In this document: positions 35,342 to 43,451 of the stretch, piece by piece
Numbering within the stretch: the stretch's first letter is position 1
Layout of the letters: each line of letters starts with the position of its first letter
Assembly (NCBI GenBank): GCA_964426135.1
Contig: CAYRPN010000030.1
Span: forward strand, 1 to 51,171
Length of the DNA: 51,171 bases
Direction: 5' to 3'
From: CAYRPN01 sp964426135
Lineage (GTDB): Bacteria > Planctomycetota > Phycisphaerae > Phycisphaerales > Phycisphaeraceae
Notes under the pieces: model-generated
Told to the model about the DNA's origin: nothing
Databases searched by the model: none
The model's input: the letters and a program-made list of their open reading frames with translations, nothing else
Program-made: the position numbers and the translations under genes

Positions 35342-35635
35342 TTGAGGTCGCGCGATGCGTCAAGCCCGTCGATGCGAACTGCATGCACCTATTGCGACGC
35401 GACGAAGTCGGGTTACGTTGCGTACCCGTTGGAAACAGAGCGTACGGCAGGTTGGAGACAGGCGACTTCGAGCAACACAACACGGCGAACTATGAATCGA
35501 CGCGTGTGCTGGTTGGCACGCTCGCACAATTCATGTTCATTGATCCTGTCCATTTCTCGCCGAATTTAACCCAAAGCCGACGATGGCCATGCCCTCCGAG
35601 GGCCGCCGTTCTTTGGCTCGGAGGATGTGGAATAA
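35342..35635. other. Gap between the DUF1592 gene and the integrative-element-like region
   Basis: About 290 bp separating the divergent start of the DUF1592 gene from the recombinase terminator. Reading frames here lack ribosome binding sites and protein-like composition. I see a GC-rich dyad (CCCTCCGAGGG at 35592-35602) and nothing else. Confidence 0.4.
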
Positions 35636-35664
35636 TAAAAAAAGGCATCCAGTTCTGGATGCCT
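35636..35664 (-). terminator. Strong rho-independent terminator for the recombinase gene
   Basis: On the minus strand AGGCATCCAG-AA-CTGGATGCCT (35643-35664) forms a perfect stem followed by TTTTTTT (35637-35643). It lies about 108 bp after the serine recombinase stop and marks the left edge of the minus-strand transcription unit. Confidence 0.85.
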
Positions 35665-35771
35665 TCAATGGTGTGTTGTGCTTCCGCCTGGCGACCGCTG
35701 TCGGTCGGGGCAGGGGATGTTACTGAACCTTGGCGGTCAGCGTGCTCGTGGCGGAGTCCGCGGCGACGGAC

Positions 35772-37859
35772 TCAGGCATTGACCAAAGACAGTTCCAAGG
35801 ATTCGCTTGGTGCCTCAACCGCGTCAGCCGCATCAGCCGCTTCAGTTATCGTCCGCTGGCGAGGATTCCATCGTGATGCCCGCGACGGGGCGTCGATCAG
35901 CACGCGGTAAGGTTCCGTCACGCCGTGCTCGTCCATCAATCGCTTGAATGCCAGCGCCCGCTTCACGGTCATGCGGCCGACCTTTTCGCCGGTGGTACCT
36001 GCCAACTGTTCGGTGAGTCGGGCGGCGATATTGACGTATCCGGCCCGCTTCGGATTGATCGCCGCAAGTTCAGCCTTGACGCGCAGCACATCGGGCAGCA
36101 ACCGGATATGGGCGGGCGGTTCGAAAAGATCGAACGTGAACACCTCGGCGCCGGGCTTGGCGCCGTTGTCGGCGGCGGCAGCGGCGCTGCTGGGGCCGGG
36201 GGCGGGGGCGGGGGCGGGGGCCAGCACGGTCAGATCAAGCGTCACCTCCGCGCGCAGATGCACCTGGTCCGAGTCGATCGCCTGCACCGGGCGCAACGTC
36301 AACGACGCGACGATGGAACGAACGAAAGCGGAGAACTCGAACGAGGTGCGGGCCACCTCAAGCAGACACTGGCGAGGATTCGCATCCAGAGCTTCGCGGG
36401 AATCGGGCCACGATTGATTGCCGCTTGACGCTGGCTTCGCGTCGATGCGAATCTGAATATCCTTGATGGCTGCCTGGATGGTCGCAAGCCTGTTGATGAG
36501 AACGGCGATATCACACGTCGTCTGATGCGCGAGGGCGATGCCATCGACGACACTTTTCTCCTGACCCTTCAGATCGGCCAACTGCTTCTCCATCGCGGTG
36601 GTGTCCTGTTGAAGGTTCCGGCGGCGTTCCTCAACGGCCTCCCACGCCGCATCGAGCATCACACGACGGCCTTCCGGATGACTCGCCACCTTCTCCAGCA
36701 ACAGATCGATGATGCGCTCACGGATCAGTTCAATCTTCGCCAAGGCGTGATTCCAGCAAGCCTCGCCATACCGGGGGAAGGCACTCTGGCATCGAATGGA
36801 GCCGTCGCCCGACGGATAGCAGTACCGGCCGCACACGTGGCAGGTGGCCAGCTGCAGGGGAATGATCGAATGATCTCGCGGCACACCGCGACGGGAATGA
36901 GCGTTTTCGCCTTCGCTTTGCCCGTCTTCCCCCAACTCATCCAAGGCGCACTGCAGTTCGTCCCACTCCTTCTTGGTCATGTGCGCCAGTTCCGGCCAGA
37001 GCTTCGATTCCGGCTGGGGATTGATGGCGCGTTTGTGCTTTCCGGTCTTGAAGATCGGGCGGTAAATGGTCTGCCGCTGCCGGCGAAGACCGTAGAGAAT
37101 CGGATCGCGAAGAAAGTCTTTGATCAGAGGCCAGGTCCACTCGCCCTTCGAATAAGGGCCAGGGGCAACACCCTTCTTCTTGAGCCAGTTCACGACGCGG
37201 CTGCCGTACCACCGATCCTCAACAATCTTGCGGCACAGCTCCTGGATGATGGGCGTGAGCTCGGCGACCTTGGTGATCCGAAGACCCGCCGGCTGCGTGC
37301 CCTGCGCGCGGGCCGCTTCCTTCGTCAACTTGATGTATCCGAACCGGGTTTTCCCGACTTGGCCTCCTTCCTGGAAGGCCCGGTCCGCCGTGCGACGCAC
37401 GCGGCGGCGGGTATCGGGAATGTGCAGCCCGTGGCGAAGCGCGGCGGCGCCCAGGGTGACCTCCCAGTTCTCATCGGCCACCGTGTCGAGGTTGTCTCCC
37501 GGCGCGATGACGCGCGTGTCGTGATCAACGCAATCCTGAATGAACGCGTAAATCCACCGCGGATTCCGGTAGGGCTTGGACACATCCTCCATCAGCACGA
37601 CGTCAATCTCGCCCGTCTCGATAAGCTCGCCCGCCTCGATGATGGTGCGCCGATCGGTGCGCATCCCGCTGCCCTGCTCGCCCAGGTGAGTCACGATCGT
37701 CTTACCTTCAAAGAGGGGCTTCAACATTCGTTCGACATATTCGTATCCCGCCTCGATATTGCCGACATCCTGCTGCGGCGTGGATACCCGGCCGATGACG
37801 AGAACGCGAGCCTTCCCGTCGGGATTCTTCGGGATCAGTTTGTGAGCAGTCACATTCAT
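35772..37859 (-). CDS. Large serine recombinase (resolvase/recombinase/zinc ribbon domains)
   Basis: A 695-residue site-specific recombinase. The resolvase domain (about 17-150) has the nucleophile S26 in VIGRVSTPQQ and conserved EQGSGMRTDR. The recombinase domain (about 165-300) includes GKTRFGYIKL and IIQELCRKIVEDRWYGSRVV. A zinc ribbon uses C340, C343, C357 and C368. A coiled coil (about 395-470) follows, as in phage integrases of this class. An Ala-Pro repeat (LAPAPAPAPGPSSAAAAA, about 554-571) leads to a C-terminal domain that I do not recognise. It catalyses integration or excision of a DNA element. GGAG lies 10 nt before the ATG. Its promoter carries a dyad shared with the upstream MerR-like gene. 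Confidence 0.9.
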   Translation of the reverse strand: MNVTAHKLIPKNPDGKARVLVIGRVSTPQQDVGNIEAGYEYVERMLKPLFEGKTIVTHLGEQGSGMRTDRRTIIEAGELIETGEIDVVLMEDVSKPYRNPRWIYAFIQDCVDHDTRVIAPGDNLDTVADENWEVTLGAAALRHGLHIPDTRRRVRRTADRAFQEGGQVGKTRFGYIKLTKEAARAQGTQPAGLRITKVAELTPIIQELCRKIVEDRWYGSRVVNWLKKKGVAPGPYSKGEWTWPLIKDFLRDPILYGLRRQRQTIYRPIFKTGKHKRAINPQPESKLWPELAHMTKKEWDELQCALDELGEDGQSEGENAHSRRGVPRDHSIIPLQLATCHVCGRYCYPSGDGSIRCQSAFPRYGEACWNHALAKIELIRERIIDLLLEKVASHPEGRRVMLDAAWEAVEERRRNLQQDTTAMEKQLADLKGQEKSVVDGIALAHQTTCDIAVLINRLATIQAAIKDIQIRIDAKPASSGNQSWPDSREALDANPRQCLLEVARTSFEFSAFVRSIVASLTLRPVQAIDSDQVHLRAEVTLDLTVLAPAPAPAPGPSSAAAAADNGAKPGAEVFTFDLFEPPAHIRLLPDVLRVKAELAAINPKRAGYVNIAARLTEQLAGTTGEKVGRMTVKRALAFKRLMDEHGVTEPYRVLIDAPSRASRWNPRQRTITEAADAADAVEAPSESLELSLVNA

Positions 37860-37896
37860 CGTATGGAGCCTCCATGTTTGAGTGCTTTACCGCTTG

Positions 37897-37918
37897 TTGC
37901 CCATATTGGGCAATTATA
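37897..37918 (-). promoter_or_regulatory. Operator dyad and -10 box of the serine recombinase gene
   Basis: TTGCCCA-TAT-TGGGCAA (37897-37913) is a perfect 7-3-7 dyad, 38 bp before the start codon. On the minus strand a consensus TATAAT (37913-37918) touches its upstream edge, so a protein bound here would cover the transcription start. A second small dyad, ATGGAG-C-CTCCAT (37863-37875), overlaps the ribosome binding site. Confidence 0.65.
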
Positions 37919-37937
37919 GACGCAAGAAAAGAACCTT

Positions 37938-38426
37938 TCATTCCTCCTTCAGCTCATCCCGCAGAACCTTGACGTTGAGAATCAGATGGACCATGGGGGT
38001 ATATCCGTCGACCACACCGGCACCGGTGGGCGCCTGCACCCAGCCGGTGTCGACGTTCCCCCGCGCTGTCGCCGACGTCGACCGCAACCGGTAATTGATC
38101 CCGTCGCCGATCTCGAGGGTCATGGCCTGGCCATGGGAATAGGCCGATTCAAACGGCGAGTGGGTGCGCCGGATATTGCCGGATCTTGGAGGCGATGCGC
38201 ACAATAGATCGAACAACTGGCTGGCGGTGCGTCGCCGCACGCCGGCGCGCAGCATCAACGCGGCACACGCGATGCCGAATGCCTCAAAGTCCGTAAACCG
38301 GCGGGCGGTCCCCCGGCCCCGGCCCGGGGCCGGCGCCCTCGATCCCGGCAGGACGCCGTGGTCCAGCACGTAACGCAGGAGACGGGTGGGCAAGCCGGTT
38401 CGGTCGTGGATGGCGGCAAGATCCAT
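37938..38426 (-). CDS. MerR-like HTH regulator beside the recombinase
   Basis: A 162-residue protein. The N-terminal 70 residues look like a MerR-type winged helix: LAAIHDRTGLPTRLLRYVLD, HGVLPG, RRFTDFEAFGIACAALMLRA, GVRR. The C-terminal 80 residues are predicted beta-rich (LEIGDGINYRLRSTSATARG, MVHLILNVKVLRDELKEE) and have no family I recognise; there is no cysteine pair for metal sensing. It lies 78 bp upstream of the recombinase gene on the same strand. The same 17-bp dyad is found before both genes, so it is the likely autorepressor and controller of recombinase expression. DNA binding is inferred. Confidence 0.7.
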   Translation of the reverse strand: MDLAAIHDRTGLPTRLLRYVLDHGVLPGSRAPAPGRGRGTARRFTDFEAFGIACAALMLRAGVRRRTASQLFDLLCASPPRSGNIRRTHSPFESAYSHGQAMTLEIGDGINYRLRSTSATARGNVDTGWVQAPTGAGVVDGYTPMVHLILNVKVLRDELKEE

Positions 38427-38443
38427 ACGTGATACATCCTATG

Positions 38444-38460
38444 TTGACCACAATGGGCAA
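38444..38460 (-). promoter_or_regulatory. Operator dyad of the MerR-like gene
   Basis: TTGACCA-CAA-TGGGCAA matches the dyad at 37897-37913 at both half sites with one mismatch and the same 3-bp spacer. It lies 18 bp before the MerR-like start codon. No clear -10 box is visible. Confidence 0.6.
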
Positions 38461-38482
38461 GTCTAGGATTGCAGGCAAGAAT

Positions 38483-38725
38483 TCACTGTGTACGTCGTGC
38501 ATCACTACGCATGGTGCCAGTTTGAGAGGCCCGTGATCGCTTTGCGATGAACTGCCCGATGAATCGGCCCAGTTCGCGGGCCAGAGCCAGTTCCGGTGTT
38601 GCGACCGGATGCCCGGTCGCCCTTTTTCCCTTGCTGGGCGCAGCGGTAGGCGACACATTCGTTAATGAGACAGGCCGCCGCTTGAAAGCGGCCGGCGACT
38701 TGGGCGACTTGTGAGTGTTGTTCAT
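38483..38725 (-). CDS. Small basic hypothetical protein of the mobile region
   Basis: An 80-residue frame beginning MNNTHKSPKSPAAFKRRPVS with GGAG 9 nt before the ATG. The first half is a Lys/Arg/Pro/Ser-rich, probably disordered tail. The second half is a short helix (PELALARELGRFIGQFIAKR). Longer in-frame upstream codons exist but lack a better start. It is net positive and could bind DNA; I recognise no family. It lies 56 bp upstream of the MerR-like start on the same strand and may belong to the same unit. Confidence 0.5.
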   Translation of the reverse strand: MNNTHKSPKSPAAFKRRPVSLTNVSPTAAPSKGKRATGHPVATPELALARELGRFIGQFIAKRSRASQTGTMRSDARRTQ

Positions 38726-39148
38726 TGACTGACTCCGTAAGAAAGTGTTGGACCCTGTCCCTCGGGCGATCCTGCTCGACTGGCAGGCTCCGGCGTGAGG
38801 GGTGACGATGTGCCAGTATTGGACGTGTCGATGATCGATGGCCAGGATGACTACCCCGATGAGCAGGTGACTTGCCTCTGGCCTGTGGAAGGCGGGTCCC
38901 CGGTCGTGAATGAGAGCCTTTGACATTGATTGGACTTGCGCAAACAACGAAATGGATTCGGTGGGTGCAAACTCCAATTGCAACAACTGGAAACCAAGAG
39001 TACCGGTGTTTTCAAGGGTCGCCAACTCATTTGGACTTTGGTCTTACGAGCCGACGTTACGGTCCGTCGAATAACGGCTGGATTTCTTGAAGGCTTTGCG
39101 CGTTGCGATTGAAGTTGGACTTCACCATTCACTGAAAACATCCGGATG
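38726..39148. other. 420-bp gap, no supported gene
   Basis: Contains the leader of the small gene at 38483-38725. Reading frames on either strand look non-coding. The stretch around 38920-39100 is less GC-rich than its surroundings. No repeat or hairpin stands out. Confidence 0.4.
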
Positions 39149-40276
39149 TCATGATTTCGCATCCGACGGGGGCTGCGGCGGTCCCGCTGTCTTTCCGCGG
39201 CGCCGGGTGAACCATCGACCGGATCGTTCGAGCGCCCCAAACATCATGATCAGAATGAACACGCCCTTCGACCGTTCTCCGGCGGTCGCGTCCGGGGCAA
39301 AGATGCGCTCGATGACGTTGACGCCCTTGCGCTTCGTCGCCGAGGACAGTTTCGTATCGAGTTCTTCGCTGCTGGCAATGCTTACCGATCCACGGATCTC
39401 ATAGAGCGATCCGCCATCGGCCGATCGTCCGTGCAACACGGCGTGGCCGTTCATTTCACTGCTGACGTCCAAGCCGGACTTCAGCGAACGATGAGTCGTG
39501 CCCATCATCTGCAACTCGATCGTTTCCAGTTCGCCCTCCAGACCCGGCACCTCCCCCTTGAGCGTCATCATCGTCTGGAGCACGGCTCGTTCATCCTCGC
39601 CAACGCGGATCACCTTCTCCAGGACCATGGTGGCCTCGCCGGAGACGTTCGAGAAGCCCGGCCCCATCAATCTCTGCAACATGCTCGCATCGACCGTCCA
39701 GCGATGGCCGACCGGAACGGGCTTCTCGGGATAGACCTGAATCTCGAACAGGTCGGATGCGAGCGCGTCCATTGCCTCCTTCTGCACTTGCGTGGGCTTC
39801 ATCGTCGCGAGTAGTTCCGGTTTGGCCGGCAGGCCAAAACTTGAGATCAGATTGCGACGCCATTTCCCGCCGGTCTTTTGATGCCGAATGGTCTGGCCAA
39901 CGAGCGGTCCCTTGGGCGACTCGACGTCCTTTTGGCCGCGCATCTCGATTGTCAGTTGCTCCTCATCCGTCACGATTCGCTGTCGATAGCTCGTGACCTG
40001 GCCATCCGCAACCGTGTCAATGAAGTAGGTTTCGATTTGATTTCCGACCCGCTCCATCCGTCCTTCCGTTACGCCCTGCGGATCGGTCAGGGTGAGCGTG
40101 GCGTTCTTCAGGGTCATGGTGGTCTTATGTTGCGTCACCAGGCCTTGCCGGGGATCAGGCCCGCGCAGGTCGTACGTACGCTCTCCACAGGCGATCAGAT
40201 TCGCAAGGATGATCAGTTGAACAATGCGGCTGGCGCCGATGATCGTGCGCCGCCCGTGTTGTCTTGTGCATTTCAT
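39149..40276 (-). CDS. Putative lipoprotein of unknown function
   Basis: About 375 residues from the ATG at 40276, supported by GGAG 8 nt upstream. The N-terminus is a lipoprotein signal (basic MKCTRQHGRR, hydrophobic stretch ending ILANLIAC). The body is beta-rich and soluble: TMTLKNATLTLTDPQGVTEG, VTSYRQRIVTDEEQLTIEMR, a YPEKPVPVGHRWTVD segment and FSNVSGEATMVLEKVIRVGE. The C-terminus ends with a hydrophobic patch (GVFILIMMFGALERSG) and a basic, Pro-rich tail. The YPxxPVxVGxxW pattern resembles DUF-type planctomycete secreted proteins, but I cannot name it. It is divergent from the XRE gene, with about 100 bp between them. Probably cargo of the mobile region. Confidence 0.65.
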   Translation of the reverse strand: MKCTRQHGRRTIIGASRIVQLIILANLIACGERTYDLRGPDPRQGLVTQHKTTMTLKNATLTLTDPQGVTEGRMERVGNQIETYFIDTVADGQVTSYRQRIVTDEEQLTIEMRGQKDVESPKGPLVGQTIRHQKTGGKWRRNLISSFGLPAKPELLATMKPTQVQKEAMDALASDLFEIQVYPEKPVPVGHRWTVDASMLQRLMGPGFSNVSGEATMVLEKVIRVGEDERAVLQTMMTLKGEVPGLEGELETIELQMMGTTHRSLKSGLDVSSEMNGHAVLHGRSADGGSLYEIRGSVSIASSEELDTKLSSATKRKGVNVIERIFAPDATAGERSKGVFILIMMFGALERSGRWFTRRRGKTAGPPQPPSDAKS

Positions 40277-40379
40277 GTTGAGTCTCCAAAGGAAGGGGCG
40301 ACAGGTGTATCGGTCGATGTCAGGAATTCGGATGGATTGACGCCGCCAGGAGACGGCTGGAGCGATATTCACACTATAG

Positions 40380-40628
40380 TTGGATGACCGGCAGAGAGTC
40401 AACGCTTACGTTTCGCCGATGCTCGGCAAGGCACTACGGCAGGCGAGACTGAAGTCGGGGCTGACCCAGGAACAACTGGCGTTCAAGGCGGGGCTGTCGC
40501 GCAATTACATCAGCCTGCTGGAATTGAACAGCAAGTCGCCCACCATCGACACGCTCTTTGCCTTGTGCAAGGCCATGAACGCGTCGCCATCACGTCTGAT
40601 CGCGAAGGTGGAACGCGAGCAGAAGTAG
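40380..40628 (+). CDS. XRE-family HTH regulator
   Basis: An 82-residue protein with a single Cro/cI-type helix-turn-helix: LGKALRQARLKSGLTQEQLA, FKAGLSRNYISLLELNSKSP, TIDTLFALCKAMNASPSRLI. The frame opens with TTG at 40380; an ATG at 40419 gives a 69-residue form that keeps the whole HTH. Neither has a strong ribosome binding site. It is the only plus-strand gene of the mobile region and lies divergent to the lipoprotein gene, so it may control that promoter or itself. Such small XRE proteins are common in mobile elements. Confidence 0.85.
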   Translation: MDDRQRVNAYVSPMLGKALRQARLKSGLTQEQLAFKAGLSRNYISLLELNSKSPTIDTLFALCKAMNASPSRLIAKVEREQK

Positions 40629-40757
40629 CAGGAAGTAGCAGGCAACCTGGTTCACCTGTCTTTGCTTGGGGTCAGATGTGGCGCAACACTGCCGCCCGCC
40701 GGTGGCGACCGATTCTTTCGGGCACCAGCCGGCGGGCCGGCAGTGAAATGATCCTGG

Positions 40758-40958
40758 TTACGCGGCCAAACGAATCGGCTGACAAGCCAAATCGGTGATG
40801 GCATGGGGCCAACACGGCGCGATCAAAGCGTTCGAGGGCGGATCGTCGTCATCGTGACCGATCTCGTCAGTCAGCGGTTGAAATCCCAAACGCGCGACGG
40901 TTTCGAACGTTTCGCCGGTCGCGCGACTGATCGCGCGGTAAAGAGCGTTTTCGCTCAT
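40758..40958 (-). CDS. Small hypothetical protein
   Basis: A 66-residue frame starting MSENALYRAISRATGETFET with a near-ideal ribosome binding site (AAAGGAG, 5 nt spacer). The first 35 residues look like a compact helical unit (ALYRAISRATGETFETVARL, GFQPL). An acidic patch (IGHDDDD) follows, then a Cys/His/Trp-containing tail. I recognise no family. Its strong translation signal makes it a real gene despite its size. It lies 144 bp downstream of the 41103-42170 gene on the same strand, probably in the same transcript. Confidence 0.6.
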   Translation of the reverse strand: MSENALYRAISRATGETFETVARLGFQPLTDEIGHDDDDPPSNALIAPCWPHAITDLACQPIRLAA

Positions 40959-41102
40959 AAAGACTCCTTTGTTGAGAGTGAATGAGAAAGGAAATGGCCC
41001 TGTGATGATCCACATCACCGGACGATGCGCGGGTTCAACGATGAATTTCCCCGCGCGTTCTCTTCCGTTTCCCCCGTTTCTCCCGTCCCCCGATTATGAA
41101 CA

Positions 41103-42170
41103 TCACGCTGCCTGCCGTGCGGGCGGGAGCAGGCCGAACTGAAACTGTTTCTGCCACGTCTCGCGGACCTGCCAGAGGTTGGCGTGCAAACCTGGATCGG
41201 CGAACACGAATGCCCCCGGGTCTGCGGCGTGCTCCGATGGCCGCCAGACCTGAATCCGGCTGCACCGACCAAGCGTGACGGGTCCGCGAGGATTCTCCAG
41301 CGCCAGCAGCAACTCGCTATCCGTACAGGCTTCGTTCACGCAGTCGTCCAGCAGGCTGCGCATCGCGGCGATGGTTTCAGCCTCGTCGGCGTACTCACGG
41401 GTCAGATGACGAGCCGGGTTGTAGATCGGCCGGTCAAGGAGGCCGCGCAGGTCGAGGTGCTCACCCAGCCAAAGCGGCTTGCCGTCGGCGCCGCGCAGGC
41501 CGGTGTGCAGGCGCGTATCGATCATTTGCACGCCAAGCCCCGACTGCTCTGCGCCCACGTGCATCGCCGCAATCAGCACGCGCCACGCAGTCTGCCAGTC
41601 CACGCCGCTGTTGCGGGCGTGAATCGCAACATAAGGCGTGTGCTCCGGCTCAAGCTGCACATCCGCCGGATACGCGAGCATCGTCGCCGGCAGCACCGGC
41701 GGCCCCGACACCGGCAGCCAGCTATCGACGTGGCGCAGACACTGACGATCCAGGTCGAGGGCCACGCGCGCCAGCGTGGTCTCCTCCAGCGGCAGCACCT
41801 TGCCCCGAGCTCCTCGAAACATCCGCAGGTTCAGGTCGTGCGCGAAGACCGACCCTTCCGGCCCCCATTGCGTCTGGCAGTTCTCGTGACAGAACTGCCC
41901 GCGGTAGCCGCGAAAATACGCCTGGTAGAAAACATGTCCCTGCGGATTTTCGTGACGGTGAAAACTGATCAGCGCGACGATCGTGTCCTTGACAAGCGGG
42001 AACGGATGATCGAAGGCCAGCGATTTCGTGGAGGGGATGAGCACCCGCGCGGCAAGGTGGTTCATGGCGCCATAATCTTCGATTGAGCGCGCCATCATCT
42101 GACGGCCCTGGCGACGGCGCAGCGAATGCATCTCTTGAGTCATACGGGTTCGAGATCGTGAGAATGTCAT
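41103..42170 (-). CDS. Hypothetical protein of the mobile region
   Basis: A 355-residue soluble protein; the ATG at 42170 has AGGAG 7 nt upstream. Visible patches: a basic N-terminus, FHRHENPQGHVFYQAYFRGY, a Cys/His cluster GQFCHENCQTQW (possible metal site: C, H, C), ALDLDRQCLRHVDSWLP and HTPYVAIHARNSGVDWQTAW. Neither signal peptide nor membrane segment is present. No known family was recognised. It is followed by the 66-residue gene and preceded, 142 bp upstream, by another unknown gene, all on the minus strand. The three may be one conserved module of planctomycete elements; this is inferred from arrangement only. Confidence 0.65.
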   Translation of the reverse strand: MTFSRSRTRMTQEMHSLRRRQGRQMMARSIEDYGAMNHLAARVLIPSTKSLAFDHPFPLVKDTIVALISFHRHENPQGHVFYQAYFRGYRGQFCHENCQTQWGPEGSVFAHDLNLRMFRGARGKVLPLEETTLARVALDLDRQCLRHVDSWLPVSGPPVLPATMLAYPADVQLEPEHTPYVAIHARNSGVDWQTAWRVLIAAMHVGAEQSGLGVQMIDTRLHTGLRGADGKPLWLGEHLDLRGLLDRPIYNPARHLTREYADEAETIAAMRSLLDDCVNEACTDSELLLALENPRGPVTLGRCSRIQVWRPSEHAADPGAFVFADPGLHANLWQVRETWQKQFQFGLLPPARQAA

Positions 42171-42312
42171 AGCGGTCTCCTGTTGAAGAAGAGGAATAGA
42201 GCGAAACTGAAAAGTCTGTGAGGGTTGGGACCGGAGAAGTGAATCGTGCGAAGCGGAGTGCGGTGAACGTCGTCTGATAGATCACGCGGAGCGCGCCAAG
42301 CGCGCCAACTGA

Positions 42313-42915
42313 TCACGCCGCGACCAAGCGCCCCGCCGCTTCGTTGAGTGCGAACTGCCAGTCATCCGTGGTCACGTCGGCGGGGTTGATCGTCCGAGTC
42401 ACATCACCCGTGCGAAGGAACGCATGAAGATGCCGCTGGCCCTCGTCCAGCACCTGCGCGACGAAGTGGATTCCCGGCATTGACGGCACGACCGATTCCA
42501 GCTCGTCCGGGTCGGCTTGCGCACGCATCTGCCAGCTACCGGCCGCGATCACGCTCGGCGGAATCTGATGCTCTGCATCAAGCGCCAGCGACCAGCACAC
42601 TGAATCCGGTGAACACCACTGCCGCGGCAGGCCGATGCCCCATGACTTGGCCGAGGTGTCGAAGAGCAGCAGCGCCGCCAGGCAGCGGCCGCTCTTCTGA
42701 CGGTGGATGTCACCCAGCGTCATCAGCCAGAACGTCAGCGACAGCGGCAGTGACGGCAGCGGCTGCGGTTCCGCATTGGTGGTACTGAACCCGGCCTGAT
42801 CGCGCGGAACGAAGCAAAGCTGGCCGGCGGAATCAAAGGACAGGTTGACCAGCGGCAGTCGTGGAGCAGCCGTGAGGCCTGACGACGAATCGGGATGTGA
42901 GGTGGGATTGTTCAT
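42313..42915 (-). CDS. Hypothetical protein of the mobile region
   Basis: A 200-residue soluble protein with AGGAG before the ATG at 42915. The first 25 residues are Ser/Pro/Thr-rich. The rest is an alpha/beta domain: LPLSLTFWLMTLGDIHRQKS, CLAALLLFDTSAKSWGIGLP, VCWSLALDAEHQIPPSVIAA, GSWQMRAQ, PGIHFVAQVLDEGQRHLHAF. The pattern of paired strands with Trp and His residues suggests a single compact fold, but I recognise no family. No catalytic motif stands out. It lies upstream of the 355-residue gene on the same strand. Confidence 0.65.
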   Translation of the reverse strand: MNNPTSHPDSSSGLTAAPRLPLVNLSFDSAGQLCFVPRDQAGFSTTNAEPQPLPSLPLSLTFWLMTLGDIHRQKSGRCLAALLLFDTSAKSWGIGLPRQWCSPDSVCWSLALDAEHQIPPSVIAAGSWQMRAQADPDELESVVPSMPGIHFVAQVLDEGQRHLHAFLRTGDVTRTINPADVTTDDWQFALNEAAGRLVAA

Positions 42916-43451
42916 GCGATGAACTCCTGTGAAAGGGTGTGATCCCGTTCAATGAAAGAACCGCCCCATGACTGGAGCGGTCGTGTGAAAGAACACAACC
43001 GCTCCGGCGACATGCGCGAAGCGAGCCAGAGAGCTAAGTCAAGAAGTTGGATCAGGACTTGAGGCCAGAATCCAGGCTGGAAACCTGAGTTTCGGATAAG
43101 CCGCTGCGTTGCGCCGTTAGCCCCCGGCTCCGCCGGGGGAGGAGCGCGGTAGAGATCAATCGCGCAAGAACCGCACGGCAGCATCCGCGCTTCGACGATC
43201 ATCGACCGCAAATTGCCCGCCACCATCGCCCCACCCCCGGCGGAGCCGGGGGCTAATGGCTTATCCAAAACTCAGGTTGGAATGTAGTTGGGGGCCGCCC
43301 GGGCCACCGCAAGCCGTAATTGAACACCGAGCATCTTGAGAACCCGATAGCTATCGATGCCCACATGTATTATTACGCGTTTGGGCCAGATATTTAGTGA
43401 ATATAGTTTACATATTATTGCATTGCCCGAATGCACACATGCACGCGCTCC
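42916..43451. other. Non-coding 536 bp: palindromic element and AT-rich stretch beside the integrase gene
   Basis: Besides the element at 43082-43278, a small dyad GAGCGGTcgtgtg...ACCGCTC lies at about 42973-43003. From 43360 to 43425 the sequence turns strikingly AT-rich (ATGTATTATTACG, GATATTTAGTGAATATAG, TTACATATTATTGC), unlike the rest of the window. It lies directly downstream of the integrase stop, where attachment sites often occur. Confidence 0.5.
43082..43278. repeat. 197-bp composite palindrome (MITE-like)
   Basis: Outer arms ACCTGAGTTTCGGATAAGCC (43083-43102) and its complement (43258-43277) differ at one base. Inner arms TTAGCCCCCGGCTCCGCC... (43117-43139) and their complement (43234-43256) match perfectly over 23 bp. 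No coding capacity. The inner arm is of the same style as other palindromes in the window. Confidence 0.75.

Noticed and set aside
33206..35569. Very long plus-strand open frame (787 codons) opposite the DUF1592 gene
   Set aside because: Pure antisense shadow of a conserved cytochrome gene; the Arg/Leu/His-rich translation matches no protein type.
35720..35779. 19-codon minus-strand frame overlapping the recombinase stop (ATGCCTGA), ending before the terminator
   Set aside because: It could be a coupled micro-gene or the 3' end of a gene split by integration, but there is no ribosome binding site evidence, no homologue recognised and the length is too short to judge.
36180..36225. GC-rich GGGGGC repeat as possible structured DNA element
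   Set aside because: It encodes the Ala-Pro linker of the serine recombinase; the repetition is explained by the protein sequence.
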